DNA of 30,363 bases from Verrucomicrobiota bacterium (GCA_028872685.1 JAPKEI010000004.1:1-30363), one strand, 5' to 3'. Shown: positions 16,060 through 25,024, numbered from the stretch's first letter. Numbers and translations are program-made. The notes: a model not told the origin generated them from the letters alone.

Positions 16060-17022
16060 ATGAGTCGCCCAGAAGCGGCCAAATATATGCAACGCAACCT
16101 GATCATTTTAGTTTTAGGAATGCTGCTCTTTGACGGTTGGCAGGAAGCCGCCGCATCGCAGGCTCCGTGGCGCATGGGGCTGCGATTAAACAACCAACAG
16201 GCCCGCCGTGGTTTTGCGCTGCTGCCCTTTGCACGCGGTGTGCCGATTATCCCCGTGCAACAATGGGCACCTACCAACAATCCCGCGCTCCTCTCCACCA
16301 ATCGCGCTGTATTGCCGGAAACCCTTCGAGTATTGTTCCTCGGCAACGCGCTCACCGCCGGTCATAACATGCCTGAGGTGCTCACCCGCATGAGTCGAAC
16401 TGGCAAACTCAAAATAAAGGCCACCATGCGCGCGCCGTACGGCTTCACCCTCGAAAACCACATGGCCGATATTTCCAGTCGCACAAACATTTCGTTCACC
16501 ATTCAGGATCCGCTTACGTTTACCAACCGCCTTACTTGGCATGCCGTCATTCTACAGGAGCACAGCCTCGTGCCGGTGTACGGTTGGCAGCGGCTGCTCA
16601 ACTCCGTGCAGCGACTCGATGGAGCGGCGCAAACCGCCCGCACTCAAACGGCGCTCTTCATGCCGCAATCACGGGCGGATTCCATTTTTTCGGAAGCTGA
16701 ATTTCTGGACCGCTCCGAGGGCGCCTATCGATTGGCGGCGCAACGCAACGGAAATCTCCCGGTTATCCCCGGCGGCCGCGCGTGGCAGATGGTGGAAATG
16801 CGAGGTGACAACAGCATTCAATTGCGCGAGCGCGACGGCCAGTTGCCCACCGCCCATGGCGCTTATTTGAATGCGTGTGTGATGTATGCTTTTTTGACAT
16901 GGCAAACTCCGCTCGGCCTTTCCAATGGCGGGCTCCACCAAATCAATGAGCGGGACGCGGAATATCTGCAGCGGATTGCGTGGGAGCTGTTTGTGTCGCG
17001 CCGCGCGGGGGTGCCGTTTTAG
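16060..17022 (+). CDS. SGNH-hydrolase-like exported protein with degenerate active site
   Basis: A 320-residue protein whose pattern resembles SGNH/GDSL-type esterase families (DUF4886-like). An N-terminal hydrophobic segment (about residues 13-25) suggests export. RVLFLGNALTAGHNMPEVL at 90-108 corresponds to block I, where the catalytic Ser of G-[DN]-S is Ala97 here (codon GCG). The block V-like stretch is RDGQLPTAHGAYLNA at about 258-272. The usual D-X-X-H-P has Leu262 (codon TTG) at the His position, though Asp259 remains and a His occurs at 266. It therefore looks like a pseudoenzyme. ATG 16060 has TGGAG eight bases upstream; ATG 16087, right before the hydrophobic run, would give a more standard signal peptide. 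The stop overlaps that of convergent rlmD by four bases. Confidence 0.65.
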   Translation: MSRPEAAKYMQRNLIILVLGMLLFDGWQEAAASQAPWRMGLRLNNQQARRGFALLPFARGVPIIPVQQWAPTNNPALLSTNRAVLPETLRVLFLGNALTAGHNMPEVLTRMSRTGKLKIKATMRAPYGFTLENHMADISSRTNISFTIQDPLTFTNRLTWHAVILQEHSLVPVYGWQRLLNSVQRLDGAAQTARTQTALFMPQSRADSIFSEAEFLDRSEGAYRLAAQRNGNLPVIPGGRAWQMVEMRGDNSIQLRERDGQLPTAHGAYLNACVMYAFLTWQTPLGLSNGGLHQINERDAEYLQRIAWELFVSRRAGVPF

Positions 17023-18170
17023 GTGCGGCGAAGGTCGGCCACGCATTCTACGTGCTGGGTTTGGGGGAACATATCCAACGCGGTGACGCTTTTTAATTCG
17101 TAACCCTGTTCACAAAGCCATTTCAAATCGCGCGCGAGCGTGGCCGGATGGCAGCTTACATAAATCACTTGGCGCGGGTTTGCGTTCGCGAGCATTTCGA
17201 GACCTTCTTTGTGTACGCCCTTGCGCGGGGGGTCGAGGATGAGCGTCGTATCCTCCGCCGGGAAACGCTCAAGCAAGGTATCCATTTGTTCCTCGGTTTT
17301 GCCTTGGATGAATTCGCCATTTTCAATTTCACGCGCGGCAAGATTTTTGCGGGCGGGTAGAATGCACTGTTTGTCGATGTCGATGCCCACAAATCCATCC
17401 ACCAAATCGGCCATCGAAAGGCTAAAAAATCCGATGCCGCAGTAGGCATCCACGAGATATTTTGTGGGCGCATCGGCGAGGCGGCTGCGCACAGTTTCCA
17501 CCAGTTTAGGAAGCAGTGAGAAGTTGTTTTGAAAAAATGAATCGCGGTGCATTTCCCAGTCATCGGGCATCATCCGCAGCACGACCTTTTGCATGTTGCG
17601 TGGCGGCGGATCTTCGCGCACTTGTTGCAACTGTTCATTGAGTGCCTCCTCGGCAATTTCGCAGCGTTCGAGGTCCACCACCAACCGGCTCTCCGCGCGC
17701 AGGAAACCGTAGATGGCTTTTTGCTGAAACTTATCCCATTGGCGGCGGATCATAATGCGGTTACGGTAGCCGTATGGGGCAGGGCAGGGGATGAGTTTGC
17801 CCACCACCTCGGGGGCAAATCCACCAACGCGCGCGAAGATATTGCGCACTTGCTCCAGCTTGATGCGTCCCTGCGCCTCATAATCGATGTGTTGATATTG
17901 GCATCCGCCGCATTCGCCGAAATATTGGCACTTGGGATCCACGCGATCGGGGGAGGGGGTGATGATTTGCAGCAACCGCGCGCGAGCAAAATCGCTTTTG
18001 CGCTCTGTGATTTCCACCAACGCCAATTCGCCGACAATCACAAAAGGCACGAACACAACAAATCCGTCCACCTTGCCAACCCCATCGCCGCCAAAAGCCA
18101 TGTCGGCAATTTCCACTTCCAGCCGGTCACCGACATTGAACGAAACTAAATTTTCAGATGTCTCCTCCAT
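17019..18170 (-). CDS. rlmD: 23S rRNA (uracil-5-)-methyltransferase, RlmD/TrmA family
   Basis: Uses S-adenosylmethionine to methylate C5 of a uridine in RNA, most likely 23S rRNA. The 383 residues comprise an N-terminal TRAM domain (about 10-70), then four cysteines fitting the RumA-type [4Fe-4S] site (Cys81, Cys87, Cys90, Cys170). A Rossmann methyltransferase domain follows with VDAYCGIGFFS, DPPRKG and the catalytic segment YVSCHPATLARDL. The combination separates it from TrmA, which lacks the cluster; RlmC, RlmD or RlmCD specificity cannot be told. The ATG at 18170 overlaps the stop of the upstream DUF3500 gene by one base (TAATG). It is convergent with, and overlaps, the SGNH-like gene. 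Confidence 0.9.
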   Translation of the reverse strand: MEETSENLVSFNVGDRLEVEIADMAFGGDGVGKVDGFVVFVPFVIVGELALVEITERKSDFARARLLQIITPSPDRVDPKCQYFGECGGCQYQHIDYEAQGRIKLEQVRNIFARVGGFAPEVVGKLIPCPAPYGYRNRIMIRRQWDKFQQKAIYGFLRAESRLVVDLERCEIAEEALNEQLQQVREDPPPRNMQKVVLRMMPDDWEMHRDSFFQNNFSLLPKLVETVRSRLADAPTKYLVDAYCGIGFFSLSMADLVDGFVGIDIDKQCILPARKNLAAREIENGEFIQGKTEEQMDTLLERFPAEDTTLILDPPRKGVHKEGLEMLANANPRQVIYVSCHPATLARDLKWLCEQGYELKSVTALDMFPQTQHVECVADLRRT

Positions 18171-19201
18171 TAATGATTTTTCCTAACGTGTTCACGCAGC
18201 AGATCACGGCCAAAATCGCCTTTGAAATCGCGCCATGTGGCGTGCACGTGATTGGCACCATTTGCCGTGTTGGCATATTCTAATAAAAAGCTCGGTCCTT
18301 GCACGCGATAATAGTGCGGCTCAAACTGTTTCGTGCTGCCGGCCCATGCGAACCGAATGGTTGCCAGTCCGCCCTTTTGAATTTTTGCCCAGTCTTCCTT
18401 CGCCACGACGGCGCGATGGCGGTTAATGTATTCCTTAATTAACGCGATCAGCAGCTTCTGGTTGGCCTCACTCAAATCACTATACGCAACGCCGGTTTGC
18501 TCCAATGCGTTGACGGTTGGCAGGGCGGCAGTGAGAACGTCGCGCGGCGCCTTGTCGGCGATCACGGCCTTCTTTTTTTGTTTTTCACCTAAGGAGAGCC
18601 GCAGCTTTCGGGCTAGGTTTTCCTCAACCTTTAACGCTACCAACTGCCGTCCCGGACCAAAATTAGAAACCGCTGGATTGCTGCCCCAAAAGGACGGCAC
18701 AACTGTCAACTTGCCATTCACGATCGTGTAATTCAGCGAAAGATGATGCCCTTCAAAGCGCCAACCCCATGCGCCTTTGTCGCTGGGTTTGCCAAACACC
18801 AGCACATGATACGCCTCCGAGTCGCGGACAAATCGACGCTCCTTGCCTTCCAGAACAAAAAGGATGTCCTCGAGAAACATAATGTTGCGAACCTTTGTGT
18901 TACCGCCCTCACTAAGCACGGTCTTGAGGAGCGCATGAGTCAACTTGCGTTGAGGGCCGGTCATCTCCTTGATTTGCAATCCCTTACGATGGCCGCCCTT
19001 GAGCATTTCTGCAGGAATAAAATGCCAGTACGTCCGTGCATCACCATCGAAGGTGAAGGTTGCCTTTAGCTTTTGTTTTTCATCAAGGCTGGCAAGCAGG
19101 GTGTTTGCGGCTTGTGCCATATCCGTGGATACGCTTGCGGCCCGCGTGTTTGAGGCCAAAATCATTGCGGTGATGAGGCCAAATAGTTTTGCGAATTTCA
19201 T
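18170..19201 (-). CDS. DUF3500 family exported protein
   Basis: A 343-residue protein with an N-terminal signal peptide (MKFAKLFGLITAMILASNTRA). It matches DUF3500 by its WGWRFEGHHLSLNY stretch in the middle, the GPSFLLEYANT segment near the end, and the NHVHATWRDFKGDFGRDLL C terminus. The conserved His, Asp and Arg suggest a metal or catalytic site, but no function is established for the family as far as I know. The frame opens at 19327, but ATG 19201 begins the signal peptide and leaves room for a divergent promoter. It overlaps rlmD by one base, so the two are probably translated from the same mRNA though their likely locations differ. Periplasmic or outer location is inferred. Confidence 0.8.
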   Translation of the reverse strand: MKFAKLFGLITAMILASNTRAASVSTDMAQAANTLLASLDEKQKLKATFTFDGDARTYWHFIPAEMLKGGHRKGLQIKEMTGPQRKLTHALLKTVLSEGGNTKVRNIMFLEDILFVLEGKERRFVRDSEAYHVLVFGKPSDKGAWGWRFEGHHLSLNYTIVNGKLTVVPSFWGSNPAVSNFGPGRQLVALKVEENLARKLRLSLGEKQKKKAVIADKAPRDVLTAALPTVNALEQTGVAYSDLSEANQKLLIALIKEYINRHRAVVAKEDWAKIQKGGLATIRFAWAGSTKQFEPHYYRVQGPSFLLEYANTANGANHVHATWRDFKGDFGRDLLREHVRKNH

Positions 19202-19279
19202 GGGCCGCCGATTGTCTCCATAGGGCCGGGAATGACAAGCAGATTGCACCCGAGCGCTCAAGCCGCTAGGGTTTGCCGC

Positions 19280-20062
19280 GTGAAATTGCTTTTCATCGGT
19301 GACATCGTCGGCAAACCCGGTCGCCACGCGGTGCGTGGGTTAGTGCCGAGACTGCGCGATCGCCACGGGCTCGATCTGGTGATTGCCAATGGGGAGAACG
19401 CCGTGGGCGGCAACGGCATCAATCGTGAGAAGGCGACGGAAATTTTTGATGCGGGCGTGGACATTATGACTTGTGGTGACCACCTTTGGGATCAGCGCGA
19501 GGTGATCGAGTTGCTAGACAGCGAGCCGCGTTTTGTACGTCCAACAAATTATCCTGCCGGCACGCCGGGTCAAGGCAGCGCATTATTTGAGCGCGCCGGA
19601 CTGCCCTCCGTGGGGATTATCAATGCTCAGGGTCGCACGTTCATGCGTGGGGAAATGGAAAACCCATTTCGAATGGTGGCAGAGGAAGTGAAAAAGCTGA
19701 CACCCATCGCGCCGGTTATTTTTGTGGATTTCCATGCGGAAGCTACCAGTGAAAAGATTGCAATGGGCCGCATGCTGGATGGTGATGTGAGCGCGGTGGT
19801 GGGCACGCACACGCACGTTCAAACAGCGGATGAAACAATTTTTCCTGGCGGCACGGCGTTTCTTTGTGATGCAGGATTCACAGGGCCGCATGATGGCGTG
19901 ATCGGGCGCGAATGGGAACCGGTGGTGCATCGTTTTCTCACCAGTCAACCGCACCGTTTTCCGGTGGCCAAAGGTCGGGTATTGTTACAAGGTGTAATTA
20001 TTGAGATCGATGGAGCCACGGGCAAAGCCATTGCGATCGAACGTGTCAGCGAAGCGCTTTAG
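19280..20062 (+). CDS. ymdB: YmdB-like metallophosphoesterase (TIGR00282 family)
   Basis: A 260-residue calcineurin-like phosphoesterase. Metal-binding residues appear in order: FIGDIVG (Asp), ANGEN, CGDHLWD, VDFHAEATSEK and GTHTHVQTAD, all matching the YmdB/TIGR00282 pattern. B. subtilis YmdB hydrolyses 2',3'-cyclic nucleotides and affects motility and biofilm decisions, but general function across bacteria is less clear. The frame has an ATG at 19232, but GTG 19280 begins exactly at the family's KLLFIGDIVGKPGR strand, has an AGGG-type site upstream, and leaves a reasonable divergent gap to the DUF3500 gene. It is the first gene in a long plus-strand run. Confidence 0.88.
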   Translation: MKLLFIGDIVGKPGRHAVRGLVPRLRDRHGLDLVIANGENAVGGNGINREKATEIFDAGVDIMTCGDHLWDQREVIELLDSEPRFVRPTNYPAGTPGQGSALFERAGLPSVGIINAQGRTFMRGEMENPFRMVAEEVKKLTPIAPVIFVDFHAEATSEKIAMGRMLDGDVSAVVGTHTHVQTADETIFPGGTAFLCDAGFTGPHDGVIGREWEPVVHRFLTSQPHRFPVAKGRVLLQGVIIEIDGATGKAIAIERVSEAL

Positions 20063-20127
20063 TTTGTGTCACAGTGCCACGTTCCGTGCTTCTAAATGTG
20101 CCGGTTTTCTGTCAGACTTCTCTGCCC

Positions 20128-21006
20128 ATGAAATCAATGACCGGCTACGGGCGCGGCGAGGCAGCGCGCAATGGTGTCAAACTAACAGTGGAAATCAGCA
20201 CGGTGAACCGCAAGCAGGCGGAACTATCACTGTATCTCCCCCGTGAGTTAGATGCGCTGGAAAGCCGGGCTCGGGATGAAATCAATGCGCGGATTTCGCG
20301 GGGCCGTATTGTGGCGCGTGTGGGGTTGTCCGCCACTAATGGGGATGGATCCGGTGTGAAACTCGATGCCGACCTCGCCAAACGGTATGCGCGCGAATAT
20401 CGTAAGTTGGCCAAGGAGCTTAAACTGAAGGACGACTTGGGGATTGATACTATTTTGCGCGCGCCCGGAGTGTTGAAACAGACTGATGAGGGGTTGGACG
20501 TGGAAAGTTTGTGGTCGACACTGCGCAAGGCAGTCCGTGATGCGCTTGGGGAATTGTTGACGATGCGCACTTGCGAGGGAGGAAATTTAAAAAAGGATTT
20601 ACAGCAACGTATTGGCACAATGCAAAAGGCGGTGAAGAAGATCTCGAAGCTTGCGCCCTCCACTGTGAAGCGGCATCGCGATCAGTTGCACGAACGTCTG
20701 GCCGCCGCCGGATTGGAGTTGGGTAAGGGCGATGATGAGCGCTTGCTGAAAGAAGTGGCGATGTTCGCTGACCGCATCGACATTACCGAGGAACTTACGC
20801 GACTGGAAAGCCACTTTGGACAATTCGCCGATTCAGCAAAAGCGAAGGGGCCTGTGGGGCGTACTTTGGATTTTCTTTCACAGGAAATGAACCGCGAGAT
20901 CAACACCATCGGCTCAAAGGCAAACGACGCATCGGTTTCACGGTTGGTGGTCACGCTCAAAAGCGAGTTGGAAAAATTTCGTGAGCAGGTTCAAAACGTG
21001 GAGTGA
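20128..21006 (+). CDS. yicC: YicC family protein (putative endoribonuclease)
   Basis: A 292-residue cytoplasmic protein with both YicC signatures. The start is KSMTGYGRGEA, followed by VEISTVNRKQAELSLYLPR. The C-terminal DUF1732 part has EVAMFADRIDITEELTRLESH and ends LDFLSQEMNREINTIGSKAND. E. coli YicC is an RNA-degrading enzyme that can target small RNAs. The frame is open from 20074, but ATG 20128 is chosen because the conserved MKSMTGYG sequence begins there. It precedes gmk with a TGATG stop-start overlap; the yicC-gmk order is common in bacteria, which supports both calls. Confidence 0.93.
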   Translation: MKSMTGYGRGEAARNGVKLTVEISTVNRKQAELSLYLPRELDALESRARDEINARISRGRIVARVGLSATNGDGSGVKLDADLAKRYAREYRKLAKELKLKDDLGIDTILRAPGVLKQTDEGLDVESLWSTLRKAVRDALGELLTMRTCEGGNLKKDLQQRIGTMQKAVKKISKLAPSTVKRHRDQLHERLAAAGLELGKGDDERLLKEVAMFADRIDITEELTRLESHFGQFADSAKAKGPVGRTLDFLSQEMNREINTIGSKANDASVSRLVVTLKSELEKFREQVQNVE

Positions 21007-21596
21007 TGGCGGTCGACACTCAACCGGTGCTACTTGTGCTCTCCGGCCCATCGGGTGTTGGGAAAACCACAGTGGCGCAACGATTGCTGGCCAATAATGA
21101 ATCACTCGCCCGAGTGGTCACCTGCACTACCCGCGCCCCACGCAAAGGCGAGGTGGACGGCGAAGCTTATCATTTTTTGAATGTAGAGGAATTTGAGCGT
21201 CGCGTGGCGGCCGGTGAGTTTTTGGAGCACGCCGAAGTTTACGGTCAAGGCTACGGCACTATGAAATCCGCAGTGACTGAGGCATTGTCGGCGCGGCGAG
21301 ATGTGATAGTGGTGAATGACGTGCAGGGCGCGCTGACTTTTAGCAGTATGGCTCGAAAGGATTCGGCGTTAGCAAAAGCATTGACCACCGTTTTTATTGT
21401 GGCTGAAAATGCGGAGGCGTTGCGGGAGCGGCTGGAATCGCGCGGTGAGGATACGCCGGAGGTGATTGCCGAACGGCTTGCGGTTGCGGAAGCGGAAATG
21501 GTACAGCAGGGAAAATTTGATCACGTGGTGGTGAGCGGTACACGCGAGGCGGATGCGCGTGCATTGCAGGATATTTATATGATCGCAAAAAGCTAA
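21006..21596 (+). CDS. gmk: Guanylate kinase
   Basis: Phosphorylates GMP to GDP with ATP in the cytoplasm. The 196 residues have the P-loop GPSGVGKTT at the N terminus, the GMP-binding TTRAPRKGEVDGEAYHF and HAEVYGQGYGT, and an ESRGEDT lid-type segment, all typical. Length is normal. GTG at 21003 also fits, but ATG 21006, sharing its first base with the yicC stop, is preferred. Its own stop shares a base with the next start (TAATG), so yicC, gmk and the flavoprotein are tightly coupled. In many bacteria rpoZ, for RNA polymerase omega, follows gmk; here it does not. Confidence 0.95.
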   Translation: MAVDTQPVLLVLSGPSGVGKTTVAQRLLANNESLARVVTCTTRAPRKGEVDGEAYHFLNVEEFERRVAAGEFLEHAEVYGQGYGTMKSAVTEALSARRDVIVVNDVQGALTFSSMARKDSALAKALTTVFIVAENAEALRERLESRGEDTPEVIAERLAVAEAEMVQQGKFDHVVVSGTREADARALQDIYMIAKS

Positions 21597-22153
21597 TGGC
21601 TGAAACCAAAACAATTGTGCTGGGAGTGACCGGCTCCATCGCCGCCCACAAGGCGGTTGATGTGTGCAGTTTGCTGGCGAAATCCGGAGCAAGTGTTCAG
21701 GTAGTGATGACGCGTGACGCGCAGGAATTCGTGACGCCGCTTCCATTCAAAACACTCTCGCGCAATCCGGTGGTCACCAGCCTTTATGATGAAGAGGATG
21801 GATGGCGACCCACGCACATTCGACTGGCGGATGAGGCAGCTTTGTTGCTCATCGCACCCGCCACGGCCAATAGTCTCGCCAAGCTTGCTCACGGACAGGC
21901 GGACGATGCACTGGGCTGCATTGCGTTGGCGTTGAATCCTGATGCAAAAATGATGATTGCCCCCGCGATGAATGGTAAAATGTGGAGTCATCCCGCCACG
22001 CAGGCAAATGTGGCGTTACTGCGGGAACGCGGCGCGCAATTCATTGGTCCGGCCGAAGGCGATCTCGCCTGTGGGTATGAAGGCTTTGGTAGACTGGAAC
22101 CCACCGAGTCCATCGTGGAAGCGGTCTTGCAGTCGGTGGGGCTCTCGTCGTAA
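21596..22153 (+). CDS. coaC: Phosphopantothenoylcysteine decarboxylase-type flavoprotein (CoaC only)
   Basis: A 185-residue HFCD-family flavoprotein, corresponding to the N-terminal half of bifunctional CoaBC (Dfp). It would decarboxylate 4'-phosphopantothenoylcysteine in coenzyme A synthesis using FMN. Evidence is GVTGSIAAHKAVD with the active-site His, the substrate clamp PAMNGKMW, and GDLACGYEGFGRL with the catalytic Cys. The ligase half, CoaB, is missing: the frame stops soon after GFGRL and the next gene is a histidine kinase. The usual location after gmk supports CoA biosynthesis, though related flavoproteins of similar size do other oxidative decarboxylations. The first base of its ATG is the last base of the gmk stop. 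Confidence 0.85.
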   Translation: MAETKTIVLGVTGSIAAHKAVDVCSLLAKSGASVQVVMTRDAQEFVTPLPFKTLSRNPVVTSLYDEEDGWRPTHIRLADEAALLLIAPATANSLAKLAHGQADDALGCIALALNPDAKMMIAPAMNGKMWSHPATQANVALLRERGAQFIGPAEGDLACGYEGFGRLEPTESIVEAVLQSVGLSS

Positions 22154-22168
22154 AACCTCCGTTTCCCG

Positions 22169-23581
22169 ATGTCAGCGATCGAAAATATTAAGCGCTTTTT
22201 CAGGCTCATTAGCACCTCGTCCATTGACCCGGACGAGCAGTACGGGCGGTTGAAGCTGATGGAGCGCGACCTTGGTGTGCCGATCAAGGTTTTCGTGCTG
22301 GCCATCACGGCCTACTTCCTTTTTTTTACCGATGAATTTAAAGGCACGCAGTGGTTGGATGTGGCGTTAGAACCGGTGCAGGAATTTTTCATGGGCTATG
22401 TCCTCGTCAACGTGGGGGCGATTGCGTTTCTGTTATTTTTTAACCGTTGGCCGTTGCGTGTGGTCCACTGGGTGACGCTGGTAATGACTTTTGTAGACGC
22501 CATGGTGGTGTCGGCATTGGTGGTCATCACCGGCGGGCTCGATAGCATGGTGTATTATGTTTTTGTGGTGCTCATCATTCGTAACGCGATTAGCATTCCC
22601 ATTCCCGCGACTCAGATTTCAATTAATCTGCTCACCACCGCGGGCTATGCGGCAGCCATTTTCGTCTGGAAAGGCTGGTTCTCACAGGCCACCGGTTTGG
22701 ATGATGACTTAAGCGGAGTGTTTCCGGGCCCCGCCACCATGGAGCAGGTGACTCAGGCAAACACCTTGGAGCAGGATCAATATGAAAGCGCTTTATTTGT
22801 GATTCGTGTATTCTTTCTCGTGTTGATGACGGCGCTGTGTTACGGCGTGCAGGTGTTGTTTGATCGTGATCAAATTTCCCAACGGGAATCGCGGGAGTAT
22901 ACTTTGCGACGGGAGCAATTGCGTTCCACTGGGCGCCTCGCCGCGGAAATTGCGCATCGTCTTAAAAATCCTCTTTCGATAATCAACAATGCAGCATTTT
23001 CCATGCAGAGGCATTTGGTCGGGCAGGATGCAAATGCAACTAAACAGCTCGACATGATTCGTAGCGAGGTGGATCGCTCGGATATGATTTTAACGGAGTT
23101 GATGGGGTACGCGCGGCTTTCGGAAGGACGGGTGGAGCGACTTAGTGTGAAGGATGAAATGCGTTTTTCTATTGAGGATGCATTTCCGGCTGCATCCAAC
23201 TTTGAAATCACGCTTAAGGAGCAGATTTCAGATGCACTGCCGCCACTCATGATGCAGCGTGCTCATTTGCGTGAGATTCTTGTGAACGTGCTTGTGAATG
23301 CCCGTGAGGCAACGCCTACGGGAGGCGTTATTGAAATTTCATGCCAACCCTCGCCTAATTATGCGATTGAGATCCGGGTAAAGGACGGTGGGGTGGGTGT
23401 GCCAGACGATCAGATTGCGCGCATCTTTGAGGCATATTTTACCACCAAAGAAAAAGGAACCGGCCTAGGGCTCGCCATAGTAAAGCAAAATACCGAGCTG
23501 TACGGTGGCCAAATCCGCGTGGATTCGGAGCTTGGAACCGGCACTGAATTTATCCTAACCTTCCCTACCCGAGCCCTTTAA
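22169..23581 (+). CDS. Membrane sensor histidine kinase
   Basis: A 470-residue inner-membrane kinase. The N-terminal part (about residues 35-225) has roughly five to six hydrophobic segments and no obvious PAS or extracellular domain, so sensing may be through the membrane. The kinase core has H-box AEIAHRLKNPLSIINN (His263), N-box NVLVNAREATPTGG, G1 DGGVGVP, F-box FEAYFTTKEKGTGLG and a closing GTEFILTFP. The HRLKNPL form is typical of NtrB/HPK4-like kinases. The partner is clearly the next gene, 12 bases downstream, an NtrC-type regulator. The signal is not predictable. Genes upstream and downstream are housekeeping, so either the operon context or an internal promoter must separate their expression. 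Confidence 0.92.
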   Translation: MSAIENIKRFFRLISTSSIDPDEQYGRLKLMERDLGVPIKVFVLAITAYFLFFTDEFKGTQWLDVALEPVQEFFMGYVLVNVGAIAFLLFFNRWPLRVVHWVTLVMTFVDAMVVSALVVITGGLDSMVYYVFVVLIIRNAISIPIPATQISINLLTTAGYAAAIFVWKGWFSQATGLDDDLSGVFPGPATMEQVTQANTLEQDQYESALFVIRVFFLVLMTALCYGVQVLFDRDQISQRESREYTLRREQLRSTGRLAAEIAHRLKNPLSIINNAAFSMQRHLVGQDANATKQLDMIRSEVDRSDMILTELMGYARLSEGRVERLSVKDEMRFSIEDAFPAASNFEITLKEQISDALPPLMMQRAHLREILVNVLVNAREATPTGGVIEISCQPSPNYAIEIRVKDGGVGVPDDQIARIFEAYFTTKEKGTGLGLAIVKQNTELYGGQIRVDSELGTGTEFILTFPTRAL

Positions 23582-23593
23582 CGACGCCCAATT

Positions 23594-25024
23594 ATGAAGC
23601 CAAACCTCCCGCCGGTCCTAGTAGTTGATGATGAGCCAAACATGCGCGAGACCGTGCGTGAGATGCTCAGCGACGATGGCTTTGCTGTGGAGTTGGCGGA
23701 GTCGGCCGAAGAGGCCATCAAGATGATGGCTGCGCCTGAGGCAGAATTTTTCATGGTGATCACTGATGGTCGCCTTGGCGGTATGAGCGGCTACGATCTC
23801 ATCCGCACGATGGCCAAGGATCACCCCAATCTGCAGGTCATTCTTATCACGGCCTTTGCCACTCCCAAACTCGCGGTCGAAGCCATTCAAGCCGGCGCAG
23901 CGGATTACCTTTCCAAACCATTTGCGCCTGAGGAATTGCTGCACGCGGTGGAACGCTGTCGCGATCATTTTGAACTCAGCGCGGAAAACAAAACGTTACG
24001 TGCGCGGTCACGCGGCAGTGAGATTTACGAGGTAGACCAGATCGTCGGCGAGTCGCCCCAGATGGTGGAGCTACGCCAGTTCATTCGAACCGTAGGCCCC
24101 ACAGATTCCACCGTGCTCATCCTCGGCGAAAGCGGCACTGGCAAAGAGCTCGTTGCCGGATCTATCCACTCTCTTAGTCAGAGAAATGATAAAAACTACA
24201 TTCGCCTCAACTGTGCCGCCATTCCCGAAACCCTTTTGGAGAGCGAACTCTTCGGGCACGAAAAAGGTGCCTTCACCGGCGCGCTTCGCACCAAGCTCGG
24301 TCGTGTGGAAGAAGCGGATGGAGGCACTATTTTTCTAGATGAGATTGGCGACATGAGCCGGCCATTACAGGCCAAATTACTGCGTTTTCTCGAGGATGGC
24401 TCGTTCACGCGGGTGGGGGGAAACGAGGAGAAGCGAGTTGACGTACGGATTATTTCAGCGACCAACCGTGATATCGTGACGGCCATCAAAGAAAAGGATT
24501 TTCGTGAAGATTTATATCATCGCCTAAACGTGATGAAGTTTCGTCCGCCACCTCTGCGTGAACGTGGCGATGACGTGGTGCAGTTGGCTAAACATTTCCT
24601 CGATCAAAACTGCAAAAATATGGGCCGCGGCGAGCTGCGACTTTCCAAGGAAGCTTCAAAAAAACTGCTTAGCCACAATTGGCCCGGTAATGTGCGCGAA
24701 TTGCGTAATGTAATGGAACGTGCAGCTATTCTTGAACAAACCGATGAAGTGCAGCCTGCAAGTCTGCCCGATTTTGAAATGGAAATGCGCCTTCGGGAAT
24801 CCGATGACAACGGCGTTGAAATCAATTTTGACCTCGGCTTTGCCGAGGCGGTGGCGGACTTTGAGCGCCGAATGATCACCACTGCCCTCGAGCGAAACCA
24901 ATACACTGTGAACCGAAGCGCAGAGATGCTGAAGATGACCCGCCATTCTCTTCGGTATCGCATGCAGCAGCTTGGCCTTTCCAACTCCGGCGGAACCAGT
25001 GGTGACGACGGCGACAGCGAATAA
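23594..25024 (+). CDS. NtrC-family sigma-54-dependent response regulator
   Basis: A 476-residue transcriptional activator in three parts. A receiver domain (about 7-120) has acidic pair Asp12-Asp13, phosphoacceptor Asp58 in ITDGR, and Lys108. The AAA+ domain has Walker A GESGTGKE at 178-185, the sigma-54 contact loop GAFTGA at 225-230, Walker B TIFLDEI at 245-251 and the arginine-rich FREDLYHRL. A Fis-type helix-turn-helix follows at about 434-462, and a Gly/Asp-rich tail ends the protein. All features needed for ATP-driven activation of sigma-54 RNA polymerase are intact. The 3' end overlaps the start of the following synthase in another frame. Target promoters are unknown; I saw no clear -24/-12 element in the window by eye. 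Confidence 0.94.
   Translation: MKPNLPPVLVVDDEPNMRETVREMLSDDGFAVELAESAEEAIKMMAAPEAEFFMVITDGRLGGMSGYDLIRTMAKDHPNLQVILITAFATPKLAVEAIQAGAADYLSKPFAPEELLHAVERCRDHFELSAENKTLRARSRGSEIYEVDQIVGESPQMVELRQFIRTVGPTDSTVLILGESGTGKELVAGSIHSLSQRNDKNYIRLNCAAIPETLLESELFGHEKGAFTGALRTKLGRVEEADGGTIFLDEIGDMSRPLQAKLLRFLEDGSFTRVGGNEEKRVDVRIISATNRDIVTAIKEKDFREDLYHRLNVMKFRPPPLRERGDDVVQLAKHFLDQNCKNMGRGELRLSKEASKKLLSHNWPGNVRELRNVMERAAILEQTDEVQPASLPDFEMEMRLRESDDNGVEINFDLGFAEAVADFERRMITTALERNQYTVNRSAEMLKMTRHSLRYRMQQLGLSNSGGTSGDDGDSE

Noticed and set aside
17547..18149. 200-residue open frame on the plus strand within rlmD
   Set aside because: It lies opposite a clearly assigned methyltransferase; the His-rich, Leu-rich sequence is typical of an antisense shadow.
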